A stretch of DNA of 64,000 bases, taken from NCBI GenBank assembly GCA_016647705.1, contig CM028335.1, positions 35,106,212-35,170,211 on the forward strand, in the 5' to 3' direction. Positions 32,331 to 45,001 of this stretch are shown piece after piece. Below the pieces are notes generated by a model that saw only the letters and a list, made by a program, of their open reading frames with translations, made no database searches and was not told where the DNA came from. The stretch is from Eucommia ulmoides (Eukaryota > Streptophyta > Magnoliopsida > Garryales > Eucommiaceae). Within the stretch, counting starts at the first letter, position 1. Each line of letters starts with the position of its first letter. Made by a program: the position numbers and the translations under genes.

Positions 32331-35300
32331 TAAAACATGCCCCAATCCGTGGGTTGGGGTTTCTATAGTTGGATAACTGAACCTTAATAGGTTTCCTATG
32401 TACCTTGGCACGTTGCCAAGGATTAGGTCAAGTATAGTTCTTGCTTAGCCATTTCTTTTCATAACTAAATGAGTAAAATCGGCTTCTTAGGTGAGTCGAG
32501 GGACTTCTCGGAATATGTGCCCTAATACAGGGTTGAGATAATGTCATGAGTTGACACATTTCCTTCTTTTCATTTCAACCAGACCGTCTTGAGTTTCCTA
32601 CATACCTTGGCAAATTACCAAGGATTAGTTTATAATGTAGTTATGAACAACGAGAACATTTTAAGAATCTTACCTATCGCAGGTAAAGATAGTGTTGTTT
32701 ATTGGCAGCACTTTGTTTTAGCTTAATGGTAAGAGTCTCTTACCTGCGCATTAGCTAGGTAAGATCTATTGTTGTCCGGATTGATAGTATGTTTAAGTCT
32801 TTGAATAATGTTGTTTTGCTTTGGGCTATTAGAAGCTTGGCACTTAGGGTACTTTGAACGACTTTAGGACTTACTCAACTCTAGGAAGATCGTGTTAGAT
32901 CCTGGTGAGGTCGACTTTCTAATGACACTCTACTACACCCCGACCCTTATCAAGAATGAGTAAAATCTATTATCAATACGCAATTCATATGAGATCGACT
33001 CTTTATCTAATTTATGATTTGGTTGGAACCACTATCAAAGATAGAAAATGGTACAGTGACTGGTGAAGTAGCTTGACCAGATTAGATATCCAAGGATTGA
33101 CTGCTAGCCTACTAGTGCTTTTGAATAAAGTGTATGGGCGCAAATGTTATATTGATGATGGCCTATTGATGCAAAATGATATGCAGGATGCCACAGGCTC
33201 TCATGAAATATGGTTACTGGTCTTTCTCGAGAAAGTTATGCATTACTAAGTGAAATGTGATGCATAGTATTTGTGTAGTATTTTGATACTGACTTATGAT
33301 TTTATGATGGCTAAATCTTTTACCTAGAATGTTTTCCTAGGAAATGCATCATTAATCAAGAGATGCTAGGTTTTTCCTAGAATGTCTACACTAGGCACTT
33401 TTTCCTATTAACCATTTCCCCCCAGTTATTTCCATATCGTTTCAGATACAGAAAGTTGACAGGTATTTTTGAGAGGCTTCCGACTCCTTTTCTCCTGCTT
33501 GCGTTGCAACTGGAATTCTAATTGGGATTTTTCTTCAAACATTCTATGGGATTTGGTTGCAAGATAGAAAGGTTTGGATAGGAATAGTGGAGGGTTATTT
33601 CATGTCTTGCTTGGTTGGGATCGGATTTCCCAGAATAGGAACATTTGGCTTGGAATTGAGATCACGTGTTAATCTGGCTTGGGCTTTGAATGACTTTTAG
33701 ATGAGTTCTGGGAGAAGGTTCGAATGGATGTCTTATTTAACAAAGGTTTTTTTCTTCATTTCCCTTACTTTCCCAAGTTTATTTATAACTTTTTAAGCAT
33801 TAACCTATACGTGCTATGTATATTTTCCCTTTTCACTTTTATGCTTGATTATTTTCACTAGAGTATACTCAGGTAATCAAATTCAAACATTCTATCATCT
33901 TACTAATTGTCGCGGTTTTTACATCAGATTAATCCATATTGTGATAACTATAAGTTGAATAGTAATTTAGACCAAACATCCATAGTTATTAGTGTAAAGA
34001 GGTTGTCCAGTTCAATTCCCATCAAGTTCTGATAATTGATCTTTTCTAAGATTGTTATCGAGATTACCTAGGCCCTATATGTTACCTGAGGTGTCTTCGA
34101 CGGCTCTGATTCATTTCTTCTGTCTTGAATTAAACGCAACCAGAATGGGCCTTCCCAAGATGACTTAAATGAGAAAGAAAAGAAATAATAGAGAAACAAA
34201 TGCTAGTAAATGACAACTAACAAATATTGGTTTATCCTGGCAGTATTGAGAGAATCATTTATTTGTTATTTTTCTTCTTTTTCCTTTCACTCTAGCAACT
34301 AGGGACTCATACTTCCTATATACTCCATGTAGCAAGCTTTATATAGTGCTCCCGGTCTAGTTGGCCCAAGTCACTAGGTGGTAAGACACCCATATGACTT
34401 AATACTCAGATTATATAGAGAGTGTGATTCACCCGATTACTTTCGTGTAACCACTCAGTGTTTAAAAACTTTCTAAGACCAGCTTTTATTTTATTTTACT
34501 TTTTCTCTTAACACATACTTTCAAGACTTTTACATTTTAGATAATTAAAGTAGTTTGAGTCAATCTCAAGATCTTAATTGATTTCGCTCCAATCCCAGAT
34601 AATTTTCCATTATTGGTTCTTATCCAATGAAGTCTCATTGCCATCTTAAAATTGATCATTTTCTTCTTTGGGTGAAAGATTCTTCTAGTTACCCGCATTA
34701 CACTTTTTGAGAACTTTGGGTAAGGCTAGGTCTCTCAGATTTCTTCTCTTTATTTTAGTTCAAGAGGTCCTCTACAATACTCAATGGTTCCTTAGACATT
34801 CTCAGGTTGGAATATATGTATGATTCCACATTAAGGCTCTTAGATTTTCTTTCTAACATTCTCATATCGTTTGTCAATATCTCACAATCGTTTGGTTGAA
34901 ACAAGACAATTCTTTTAATATTTTTCTTTGGATGATGGTCTAATTTAGTATTGAAATTATATTTTCATATATTTTTATTATTCGTGGTATGTGAATTATG
35001 ACAAGCTAATTAATTTATGAAAATTGGAGTATAAAGACCTAAGTCGACCTTAGATAAAATAAGCTCATATTTAGTGATATGTAGGTCTAGTACATCGGCA
35101 TACAAGATAATACCTAATAAATTTAGAAGGGACTTAATAAGTTAAGGGAAAGAGAGATAGATATGGTCTTCTTTTTATAATTTCTCGGAATGGCAAAGTT
35201 GGGTTAATCCGGCTCAGGGCTTGTCATAGAAAGGCAATGATTTGAAATGTAGAAATATATGGAGTTTGTTTTGACTATTACTATAAGAGAAATGGATTGA

Positions 35301-36269
35301 GTCAAATTTATGATCTTGCACGCGAATCTTGGATGGCTTTTTTAGCAAAAGTTACCTAAAGCAGATTTCCTAGGTTTAAGTGTAAAACCCTATATCTTGA
35401 CTTTAAGGATGCAGATTATCCTATCATTTTGCATGAATGTATTCTTGCCTCTGTATGAATATCTCTATATGAAATAATGATTACTTATCACACTATTTAA
35501 CCCATACTAGTGTGATACCTTTTTCAAATACATTAGAGTTAAGACCACATTGAATCATAACAGCTTTCAGACTAAGTATTGTATAAGCTAAATGAGAATT
35601 CCAAACCAACAAACGTGTGTCTGAAGTACAACGAGGTCTTGGGTTCCTTTCTATCCTAGGCTCACTATATCTGGTTTATGGCTTTTCCACTAACACATCC
35701 TAGAAATTTTTTGGTTCACAAATCTTCAAACCTCTAGCGTCCTCCCCGAGGGAACATCCATATTTAGTTGGTGATCCGAAAAGGCGAGTTTTGAAGTCGG
35801 ATCATAGGGGATAAGTTGCCTGGCCTTTCTTTTACTGACTCTTCTCTGTAGTCCGACAGGGTTTTAGAGCTTAGGTCGGCATAGTGAAATTGCATGACTT
35901 TAACCCCTATTGCCATCCTCTTTATCCTTAAGAGGTTTGCGACTTTGGTTTTTTTTTTTTCTCATGATATATAATGCAAAGTAGTGCTCGTGCGTTGGAC
36001 AGAGTAAACTTAAATTAAATGCAGAAATTTAAAGACAATAATGTAAATACAGATATTTAAAGACAATAAAGTCAATGCAAACATGTGAATACAGTAAATG
36101 AATGAAAAAATAAACAAAGCATGCAATTTTTTATTTATTTTTATTTTTTGAAAGGGAATCATATATGTTTAAAACCAACGACATATTTCTTGGATTTTAT
36201 TTAACTGTGAATATAGATTTAGACTCCAACTAGGCTTGATTGTCAAAAATCACCAGCGAAGTCACCAGC
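32331..36269. other. Element D internal region, no coding sequence recognised
   Basis: 3.9 kb of moderately AT-rich DNA. Stretches such as CCTTGGCACGTTGCCAAGG (32402-32420, an inverted repeat) recur in weaker form at 32603-32621. No reverse transcriptase, integrase or gag motif was found in any frame. GTCACCAGC just before 36270 lies where the polypurine end would be. Confidence 0.55.
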
Positions 36270-38695
36270 TGATGCACTCCAGATTTTTTGAAATTAGAGA
36301 AAGTAGAGATCAGGAAAAAGAGAAAAATAAGTTTTTGTTCCTCTCTCTCGAAATCCTCAAAATCCGTTCATTTTCGAAAATGGTTTTCAGGGGTATTTTT
36401 AGGCGCCGATTTTGAAAATGTACTTTGGGCTGGAATTGTATTTGAAAAAGGAGTTGCCACCTAGTATGGGTTAAATAGTGTGATAAGTAACTAAGATTTT
36501 ATAAAATTATTTTTTAATTTTGAAATGGACCGAGTTTTGACTCGTAAAGGTCTTTTACCAGATATTTCTTTAAGTTCGAGGGTCGGTTATGCTTAGGGAA
36601 GGTTTTAAGCACCTTAAGACACCCGTCCAAAGACGGTACCTCAGTCTAAATTGATGTTCATGTTTAAACATATTCCAAGTGATTTTCTTTGGTTTTGTTT
36701 GGCAAAACTAATTCCCTTTTTTATTTTATTTTTTTTATTTTTATTTTTTTTTGTCTATTTTATGCATTTTTATGTAGGGAAAACAATTAAATGGTTAACT
36801 ATCTATCAACAACAACAGATAAAATAGATTGAAATGAAAATATTTTTGCATTTTTTTACAATCGAACCTTGTAAAGGTTGCTTACGTATCCTGGCTTTCA
36901 CGGGAAATCATGTCAAAATGTAGCTCATCTGTTTAAGATGAATTGATTTTTTATTTACACAAGTGACCGAACCCGTACATGGGTTGCCTAAGTATCTCAG
37001 ATAGCTGAGAATCAGGTCCGTACATAGTTCATCTTTTCTTCATATTCTTGGCATGTTCTTGGTGTTCTTGATGTTTTTGACATATTTTTGGATATTTTTG
37101 ACATTGTTTGAGGATTTTGACATGTTTTTTACGTTTTTGACTTTATTACTTGATATATATGCTATTTACATGGAATATAAGTCTAAGAACTATATAAACA
37201 TGTTACGTACAAGCAATATAAATGTATTTAAAACAAGATAGAAAGGCGTTTAAGAATACATACCTATCTTAGGGGAGTGGTTGTTCCCCAAACGTTTTCT
37301 TTGTTCTCTTGAAATTATCGATTGTTCTACGACAACTTCTTGAGATCTTCCTACAAGATCCTCAAGAACTCCTTTGGAAATATATTTTGATAGAATTTCA
37401 AGGTGTTTTTTGAATAGAAAGTTTGAAAACCCACTAGGGCCGAGACCAGAATTCTAGCCTAGAGAGAAAATGTGTGGGTTCAAGCTTTCTTCCAAATGAA
37501 AACAGGCCCCCTATTTATATACACAGGAGGCCTGCGCATTAGCTAATGCACAGGCCATTTGAGTTTCTTTCTTAGGGCCTGTTTGGTCTAGTGGTGACCC
37601 TTTGATGCATTGTATTTTGATGGTTTTCGACAAATCTTGAAGAGTCCTTAATATTTCCTAAGATTTGGTAATGATTACCAAATCTTAAAATATTTTAATA
37701 AATGATTGCTAATGATTGACAATCATTACTCATGATTGGTAATGATTAGTCATCATTGGAAATCATTGGTCATGATTAGCTTGGACATGGGGCATTTAAT
37801 GCTTTATGTGACCATTTTCCGTTTTGTTTAGTGGCTAAGTACTAGTTACTTGAACTAGTTTGGTTAGCTTTCGTTAAATGCTTTTGGAGGTGAAAATTGT
37901 GTAGTATTTTATTGTCATTTTTCATTTAATGCATGATCATAAGTCTTGATTTGATGGCATTGAATGCCCTTTGATAGAATGGGATCGGTCCGGTTAGTCT
38001 TGTAACCGTGTAGTTAGTTTTCAAACAATTTGATTTCCTTGAGATATTTTGCTCAAAATATCTAGGTGCCTTGAATGTGGTCTCCCTAGGTCATGCCATG
38101 AATTTTATGCTCGATGGGAGGTTGATTTGATGGATCATTTAATGCCTGACTTGATGGGAAACCAAATCGGTTGGATTTGAACCGAGTCTTTAGCCATAGT
38201 TACTTTAGGTAACTAGACTTGGCTATGGTAGTTTCCTTGGTTTGATCAAGGATTTTGGCTTGATTTCTTTGAGGATTATTACTTTAAACAAAAAAATGAA
38301 GAATTATTTTTGTGTCAAGAAAACAAAACCGATTATAATAATTGTTTCAGGGGTTAAAATAAGTAACAAAAGTAATTGACAAAATTTCCTTAAGTTAAAG
38401 TGTAGTAACCAATTTTATTCATATTAAAAGTTATTTCATGAAAATCAACCTTTAATAATGTCATTTTAGCCCTCCTTATTTTCAGGAATTTTCGAGGTTG
38501 ACCTGAAACTTTTACATGTACCGAATTCAGTCAAATTGATAATTTTATATTTTCTTGTGTTTTTTTGGCTTTTTTGCATTATCTAAGGTAGAAATTTGAA
38601 CCCTTTAAATTTCAGTTTTAAGTTTATGTGTACTTGCACTTTAGACCTAATACTTTTGAAAATTTAAATAAGTGGGACAAAATGTGGTGTCTATA
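36270..38695 (+). repeat. Element D 3' LTR
   Basis: Direct repeat of the 5' LTR, without a nested insertion and with about two of the 100-bp units. Ends GGTGTCTATA, followed by GTTAT. Confidence 0.87.
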
Positions 38696-38700
38696 GTTAT

Positions 38701-39273
38701 ATAGTTCTTTTCGACTTAGACAATTTAACTTAATGTATTATGTATCATATAGTGTGATACTCAGATTATACTGAATTCGATTTCTCTGGTAGGCATTGAG
38801 TTTATTCTGTAAAGGAGTTCTAGATGCTTTTATGAACTATGGTGTATCAAGATTAGTGTATCTTTTAACTCAACTAAGAAGAGTTCGTGTAAGTTCAAAT
38901 CCAAGAGTATAAGGATGAAAGTTTCATAGTAATGCAAAATATGGTCTTGACATAGAAGCAACGAACAATAATACATTCTCATGATGAATTTTTAGATGTT
39001 TCGCTCATTTTCCACTTTTATTTTGTTTCACTAATTATATTTGGCTCAATGTCTTATGCAACAACTAGATTCTTTCCAATTAGTGTTTCGATCATTGTTC
39101 TTTTGAGTATGAATATTCTATATGAATGGAAATCTAAATGAATCAGACATTGGAAGCTTCTAATATTCTTCTGGATTGTTCAATTAGGGTGATCAATGCA
39201 TTAAACACAAAATTAATCATGCATTTTAGTGACCTGAATAATTGTGATCCAACAAATATTTTCGTATTAGATG
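38701..39273. other. Intergenic DNA between LTR elements
   Basis: AT-rich with no gene or repeat recognised. It is the right flank of element D. The open frames at 39138-39401 cross into the next LTR-like fragment and are not convincing. Confidence 0.35.
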
Positions 39274-40812
39274 TGACGCACCCTGGATTTTCGAGAGAAG
39301 AGGAGAACAAAATTTGGTTTGCACCCTCCAAAAATCCATTCATTTTAAAAAAAACAGTTCCAGAGACTTTTCTAGGTGCCAAATTTGAAAATGTTATTTA
39401 GGTCGAGATTTATTTGAAAAATGAAGTTGCAACCTAGCATTTAGTTAAATGGTGTGCTAGGTCATCAGAATTTTGAAAATCATTTTTATTTTAGAAATGA
39501 CCCAAGTTTTGACTTGTAAAAACAATTGGTCTTAACCAGATATTTCTTTAAAGTTCAGGAGTCGATTATACTTGAGGAAGGTACTAGGCCCTAAGATACT
39601 CATTCGAAAGATGGTACCTAAGTTTAAAGGAATCTTTAAAATCAAAATGGTCCAAGTAATTTTTTTCTGTTTTGTCAACACACTAATTTCCATTTTTTAT
39701 ATTTTTGTATTTTATGTATATTTTATATAATAAAATAAGGAAAAAAAAAAAGAATTTAAGAAATAAGAAACAACAGATAAAACAAATTAATAAACAAAGA
39801 ACAGATGTCCCCTTTTTAGACTGCCTATCGATTATGGAAGAATCGACAAGTTTGACCCCGGGAGGGGATTTTTATTTGTTTAGTTAAGAACGTTTTTGAC
39901 AAAAATTAGTGTGCATTTTTAAAGAGAAGAAAAAGGCAAAAATAACATTAAGGAAAACATTTTATTGGAATATGGAAAAACATGTATTTTAAGTAAATAA
40001 ACAACAAGCAAAAGTTTTGACTATAAAAACAAAATATATAAAACATTTATTTATAGAAATAGTTTAGAAAAAACAAACAAAGATCTCAAGAATCTTCTTT
40101 GGGGAAATTTATTTAAAACAATTTTGTTAAGAAAAGAAATTTTAAATTTTTGCTAGTTTTTCAAAAAACAATGGTTTGGAATAGGAGAGTAAAAGGATTT
40201 GGAAGACGGCATCAAAGACATTTTTATAGAACTTCATGGAAATAAAATATTTTTGTGAAAAACTTGAAGAAGGATTTTCTTAAAAAAAAATGACTTAAAA
40301 CAAAAGATTCTTGGCAAATGACAACAAATCCCTTCTTTAAAAGAAATTTGTTTAGGAAAACCTTAAAATTATTTTTTAAAGAACAACCTTTTTCTTTTTT
40401 CAAAGAAAAACAATTTGGAAAAAACCATTTGTAGAAAAATAAGAATAAGTTAAAACGTATTTTATGAAACAAGATAAATTGGGTTTTGATAAAAAAAAAT
40501 GTTAAAAGACATCTTTTTTTTAAAAACAAAAATTACAAAATCATTTTTTGAATTTTTTTTATTTATTTTTATTTTTATTTTAAAATACAACATATAATTA
40601 AGTTTAGCAAAAACACATTTTAAAGCTGTTTAAGTCTTGAAAAACATATTTTAAAGATATTTAAATTTAGAAAAATGTAATTTAATGACATTCCCCTTTC
40701 AAAAAAAGAAACTTAAAGATCATTTCTTTAAACCTAAAGTTTATTATTTTTTTAGAGTAAAACACAAAGTCCTTTTCATGTAGAAAAATTATTATGTAAA
40801 ACTCTTTATATA

Positions 40813-40853
40813 TATGTGTGTGTGTGTGTGTGTGGGTGTGTGTGTGTGTGTGT
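40813..40853. repeat. (GT)n microsatellite
   Basis: About 40 bp of TG dinucleotides preceded by TATATATA, with one GGG interruption. Confidence 0.95.
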
Positions 40854-41154
40854 ATTTTATTTTTATTTATTTAAGAAAAATAAGAACAAAACATGATACT
40901 AATAGTGATGATATGCACATTTGATTCTTGTCAGGAACACTATAACCAAACTTACTTGCCTAGGCAAAGTTAATGTTATTGTTTTCTTTTATTAGTAAAA
41001 AGAAAATAAAATATATATACAAGTGCTAGTTCTACTAAAAACTAAGAAGGAGCAAATATTTCGAAAGAAGGCACACACTTATCCATTAAGGGATAGAGGG
41101 TCTCCATTTATTCTGCCTTTTAGCCACAAGGGTCTTGACACAGTATTATATAGG

Positions 41155-41335
41155 GCACCAGTTCATGATCTAAAATGTAGGGTCATTCCATGATCTAGGC
41201 TTACATATATATAAAGGGTGTCAGTCCATAGCCTGAGACGTAGGATCAGTCCATGATCAAGGCTGAAAAAAAGAATTATGCTAGTCCATGACCTGTGACT
41301 TAGTGCCAGGCTATGATCTAGGCAAGCGCAGAAAG
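41155..41335. repeat. Imperfect tandem units with CAGTCCATGATCTAGGC
   Basis: Three units of about 55-60 bp, each with two variants of the CCATGATCTAGG/CCATAGCCTGAG word and a GACGTAGGATCAG-like word. They lie at the right part of the element D-related fragment. Confidence 0.6.
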
Positions 41336-41429
41336 ACGTAGAGCAGAAAATGTTCATAGTCAGTAGTACATAGTTAGTAGTTCATAGTAAGTAGTCAGTA
41401 GGTTTATTTTCGGTTCTTTTCATAAAAAA

Positions 41430-44100
41430 AAATTGTTATGTTTAAATGCTTTATCTAGGAATAGTTGGTTGTGTCATAGACATATTAGGCATGCTAGCAT
41501 GAATTTACTTTCAAGTCTATATAAGAAGAATCTTCTATATGAATTACCTACTATTAAATTTATTAACAATAAAATATGTGATGCATGTCAACTAGGCAAT
41601 CATTCTTAATCATCTTTCGAAAAGAACATGCATATGTCTACATTTAAGCCTCTTGAATTGTTGCATTAAGATTTATTTGGTCTCAATCCTATTGCTAGTT
41701 TGGGAGAATTTTTTTATTTATTTGTTATTGTAGATAATTATTCTATATGTACATGGGTTTTTTGTATGACTGAGAAAAGTGATGTGGCATCTACATTTAT
41801 CAAATTTTGTAAACTTGTTCAGAATAAAAAATAATCTTGCATGATCAATATTTTTGGTGATAAAGGTAGAGAGATTAGAAATGATGAGATTTCTAGCTAT
41901 TGCGAAGAACATAGGTACTCTCACAATTTTTTGTGCTCCTAGAACTCCTTAACATAATGGAATTGTTAAAAGAGAGAACATGACTCTTTAGAAAATGGCT
42001 AGGACTATGCTTAGTGAAAATAATCTTCCAAAATATATCTAAGCTGAAGCGGTAAGCACTAAATGTCATGTTATTAATCGAGCCTCCATCTGAAGATATT
42101 TTAACAAAACTTCTTATGTGATTTAGAATGGAAAACCCCAAATATATTGTATTTCGAAGTCTTTGGGTGTAAATATTTTTTTTCAAATGATAAAGATAAT
42201 CTGGGAAAGTTTGATGTCACATCTGATCAAGGTATTTTTCTTCGATATGCTTTGGATAGTAAAGAATATAGAGTTTATAATAAAATATCTTTAGTTGTTG
42301 AAGAGTCTATGAATATGGTATTCGAAGAAACTAATCCATTTGTGTCAAGAAATGATTTGAATAATGTTGACGCAAGTATAATGACAAAAACGAATAATCA
42401 AGAAACTAAATCTAGAAATGAATAATCAGATCCTCCTGAAATGTCTTCATCGAATAAGGAATTCACTACTCCACGATCTATAAAGACTATTCTAGGTCAT
42501 TCGGTAAAGGATATTATTGGCAGCTTCGAAAAGGGTGTATGCACTAGGTCCTCTCTTAGAGATGTTATTAATCTTGTACTTCTTTTTCAAATTGAGTTCA
42601 AAAATATTGATGAAACTTTAATTGATGAATCAATGATTTCTACCATGTAAGAGGAGTTACTTCAATTTTTGAGAAATAACGTGTGGTCTTTGGTTCCTAG
42701 ACCTGATTTTCATCATGTTATTAGCACGCAGTGGGTTTATTGAAATAAAAATTATAAAATGAGAATATTAATTAGAAATCAAGATTAATAGCACAAGGCT
42801 ATAAACAAGACGAAGGTATAGATTATGATGAAACCTATGCACTTGTTGCTAAATTTGAAGCCATAAAAATGTTATTGGCTTTCCTTATTCTCATGAATTT
42901 AAATTATTTTAAACAGATGTCAAAATATTTTTTTCCAAATGGTTTTATTGTTGAAAACATTTACATCGAACAACCACAAGATTTTGAAAATTATAAGCTT
43001 CCTGATCATGTTTTTAAATTACGTAAAGCAACTTGGTATGAGTGACTAAGTAGATATTTAATTGAGAAAGATTTTCGATGGGACATACTGATATTTTGCT
43101 TTTTGTCAAATAAACTGATTCTGACATCCTTCTTAGTTTAAATTTATGTGGATGATATCATTGTAGATCTACTAATGAAGATATTTGCTAGGAATTTTTC
43201 AAGATAATGCAGGTTCAGTTTGAAAGGAGCATGATGGGAGAATTGATATTTTTCCTTAGGCTTGAAATTAAGAAAACGAAGGAATTTTTGTCAACCAAAC
43301 CAAGTAGGCCAAGGATTTACTTAAGAAATAAGGTTTGAAAAATGTTAAAAAATGTAAAACTCCCATGGCAACGACAACAAAACTCGATAATGATGACACA
43401 AGTAAAAGTGTGAATGAAAAGATGTACCAAGGAATGATTGGTAGTTTATTAAAACTTACTGCTAGTGGACCTGATATAATGTTTAGCATTTGTTTGTGTG
43501 CAAGATTTCAATCTTGTCCGAAAGAGTCTCATGTAACTGCAGTCAACTAGATTTTTAGATATTTAAAAGAAACTTGTGATCTAGGATTATGGTATCCTGA
43601 AGGGATTAATTTTACTTTAATCATTTTCTCCGATGCTTATTTTTCCAGTTACATAATTGACCTTAAAATTACTAGTGGATCTTGTCATTTTCTAGGACAT
43701 GCATTTGTTTCTTGGTCAAGTAAGAAACAAAAGTCTATCGTCTTATCCACTGCTGAGCTTAAGTATATGGGGGCAGTTAGTTGTTGTGCACAAATTCTTT
43801 ATATAAAGCAACTGTTGCATGATTTTGGTATTTGCATGGAAGAAGTTCTCATTTATTGTGATAATAAAAGTGTTATATATCTTAAAAAAAATCCTGCACA
43901 ACATTCACGAAATAAGCACATTGAAATTTGACACCATTTTATTTGTGATCTCATTCAAAGAAGTGACATTTCTATTGAATATGTCGATGCTTCAGACCAA
44001 TTAGCTGATATATTCACAAAATCTTTAGCGAAAGAGAAATTTTTGAAAATTATTCGAGATTTGGGAATGACTAGGCACAGTGACATATGTCTTTTAGATG
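41430..44100 (+). pseudogene. Copia C pol remnant: integrase, reverse transcriptase, RNase H
   Basis: In order: GAG-pre-integrase (HASMNLLSSLYKKNLLYELP), integrase (VIVDNYSICTWVF, FCKLVQ, HNGIVKREN), an integrase C-terminal block at 42147-42400 (FGCKYFFSNDKDNLGKFD, YNKISLVVEESMNMVFEE), RT traces around 42790-43280 (YVDDIIV), and the RT-RNase H linker and RNase H at 43335-44060 (MYQGMIGSLLKLTASGPDIM, LSTAELKYMGAVSCCAQIL, DQLADIFTKSLAKEKF). These are typical of the SIRE/Maximus branch. The gene has many breaks and is inactive. Confidence 0.88.
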
Positions 44101-45001
44101 TTTTGATTTATATCTCTCCATTTTTTTATATGACAAAGAATGAGAGAATATGATATTTTCATGCTTGTGTAAGTGTTTCAATCAAGGGGGAGAGATGTGT
44201 TTTTAATAAGAGGAAAAAGTGTGATATTCTTGTTTTGCATATATTAAAATATCTTTGATATTCATTCCATAATCTCTTTACATTATTGAATTTGTTTTCT
44301 CATTATGATCTTAAAAATCCGTCCTCATATTCTGGGGGAATGTGATTATATTAATATTTTTGGAAAAATATCAAAGTTAAATGTCATCATCAAAAAGGGA
44401 GAAGATTGTTAGCCCTAGATATTATGATGAATCAATTAACGTTGATGTTTTGAAAAACTAATGCGTTTAATGAGTATTTCAAATTTTAGTTATGTTGCGA
44501 AAATTTAAAAAAAAAATGATTTTCAAGAAGATATTTAAGAAAGATCGAGATGGTTGCAATGAATATGTTGAATACATTTTCGAGCAAGAATGTTTGTTGT
44601 ATGTCTAAGTAAAATGCCTCATTTCTTCTTATACTTTTAATGCAATCTGATTAGGATGACACACGACAATTAAAAAATATTTTTGCAATAATTTTTTAAA
44701 TTGTAAGAAGTGATAAATTTAAGTGTCCAAATAATTTTCCTAAAAGCCTGATCAAAGATAATGTCTGAAAAAAGTCAAAAATTGTGTTTTTCATCTTGAA
44801 CGGTCGATCGGTAAGTGAAGCGATCAACTGTATGATTCAAGATTATGCTTTCGAAAAATTTGGTTGATCGATCGAACGCATGGTTGAATGATGGATTCAG
44901 ATTCAAAACGGTCGAGTGATTGATCAACCGACCTAGGCTTCAATATCTAAAAATCTAAATGTTGGAGGTCAAGTGGTTAACCGCTGTTGGAGCAGGTCGA
45001 C

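Larger units (their letters stand above)
25983..38695 (+). mobile_element. Large non-coding LTR retrotransposon derivative (element D), probably Gypsy-related
   Basis: Direct LTRs at 25983-30554 (2449 bp once the nested solo LTR is removed) and 36270-38695 (2426 bp) begin TGACGCACCCC/TGATGCACTCC and end GGTGTCTATA. Flanking words GTTGT (25978-25982) and GTTAT (38696-38700) look like a mutated 5-bp duplication. The 5.7-kb internal region has no recognisable gag or pol. It is a LARD-like element, mobilised in trans if ever. The LTRs differ by about 14% in the first 70 bp by eye, older than copia A. The family is uncertain. Confidence 0.8.
39274..41420 (+). mobile_element. Fragment related to the element D LTR, then unassigned repeat DNA
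   Basis: It begins TGACGCACCCTGG and follows the element D LTR for about 400 bp (TAGGTGCCAAATTTGAAAATG, GTTGCAACCTAGCAT, CAGATATTTCTTTAAAGTTC, TTCGAAAGATGGTACC). After that the homology fades into AT-rich DNA with a GT microsatellite and short tandem units. It ends against copia C. Probably an LTR of a sister family, broken; the right boundary is not fixed. Confidence 0.5.

Noticed and set aside
32099-32368. 89-codon frame with an 8-residue repeat (SLWRLPFG type)
   Set aside because: The 24-bp DNA repeat is a multiple of three, so an open frame is expected by chance; no start context or homologue.
40224-40529. 101-codon reverse frame rich in Phe, Lys and Leu
   Set aside because: Translation of A-rich DNA with many AAA and TTT runs; not protein-like.
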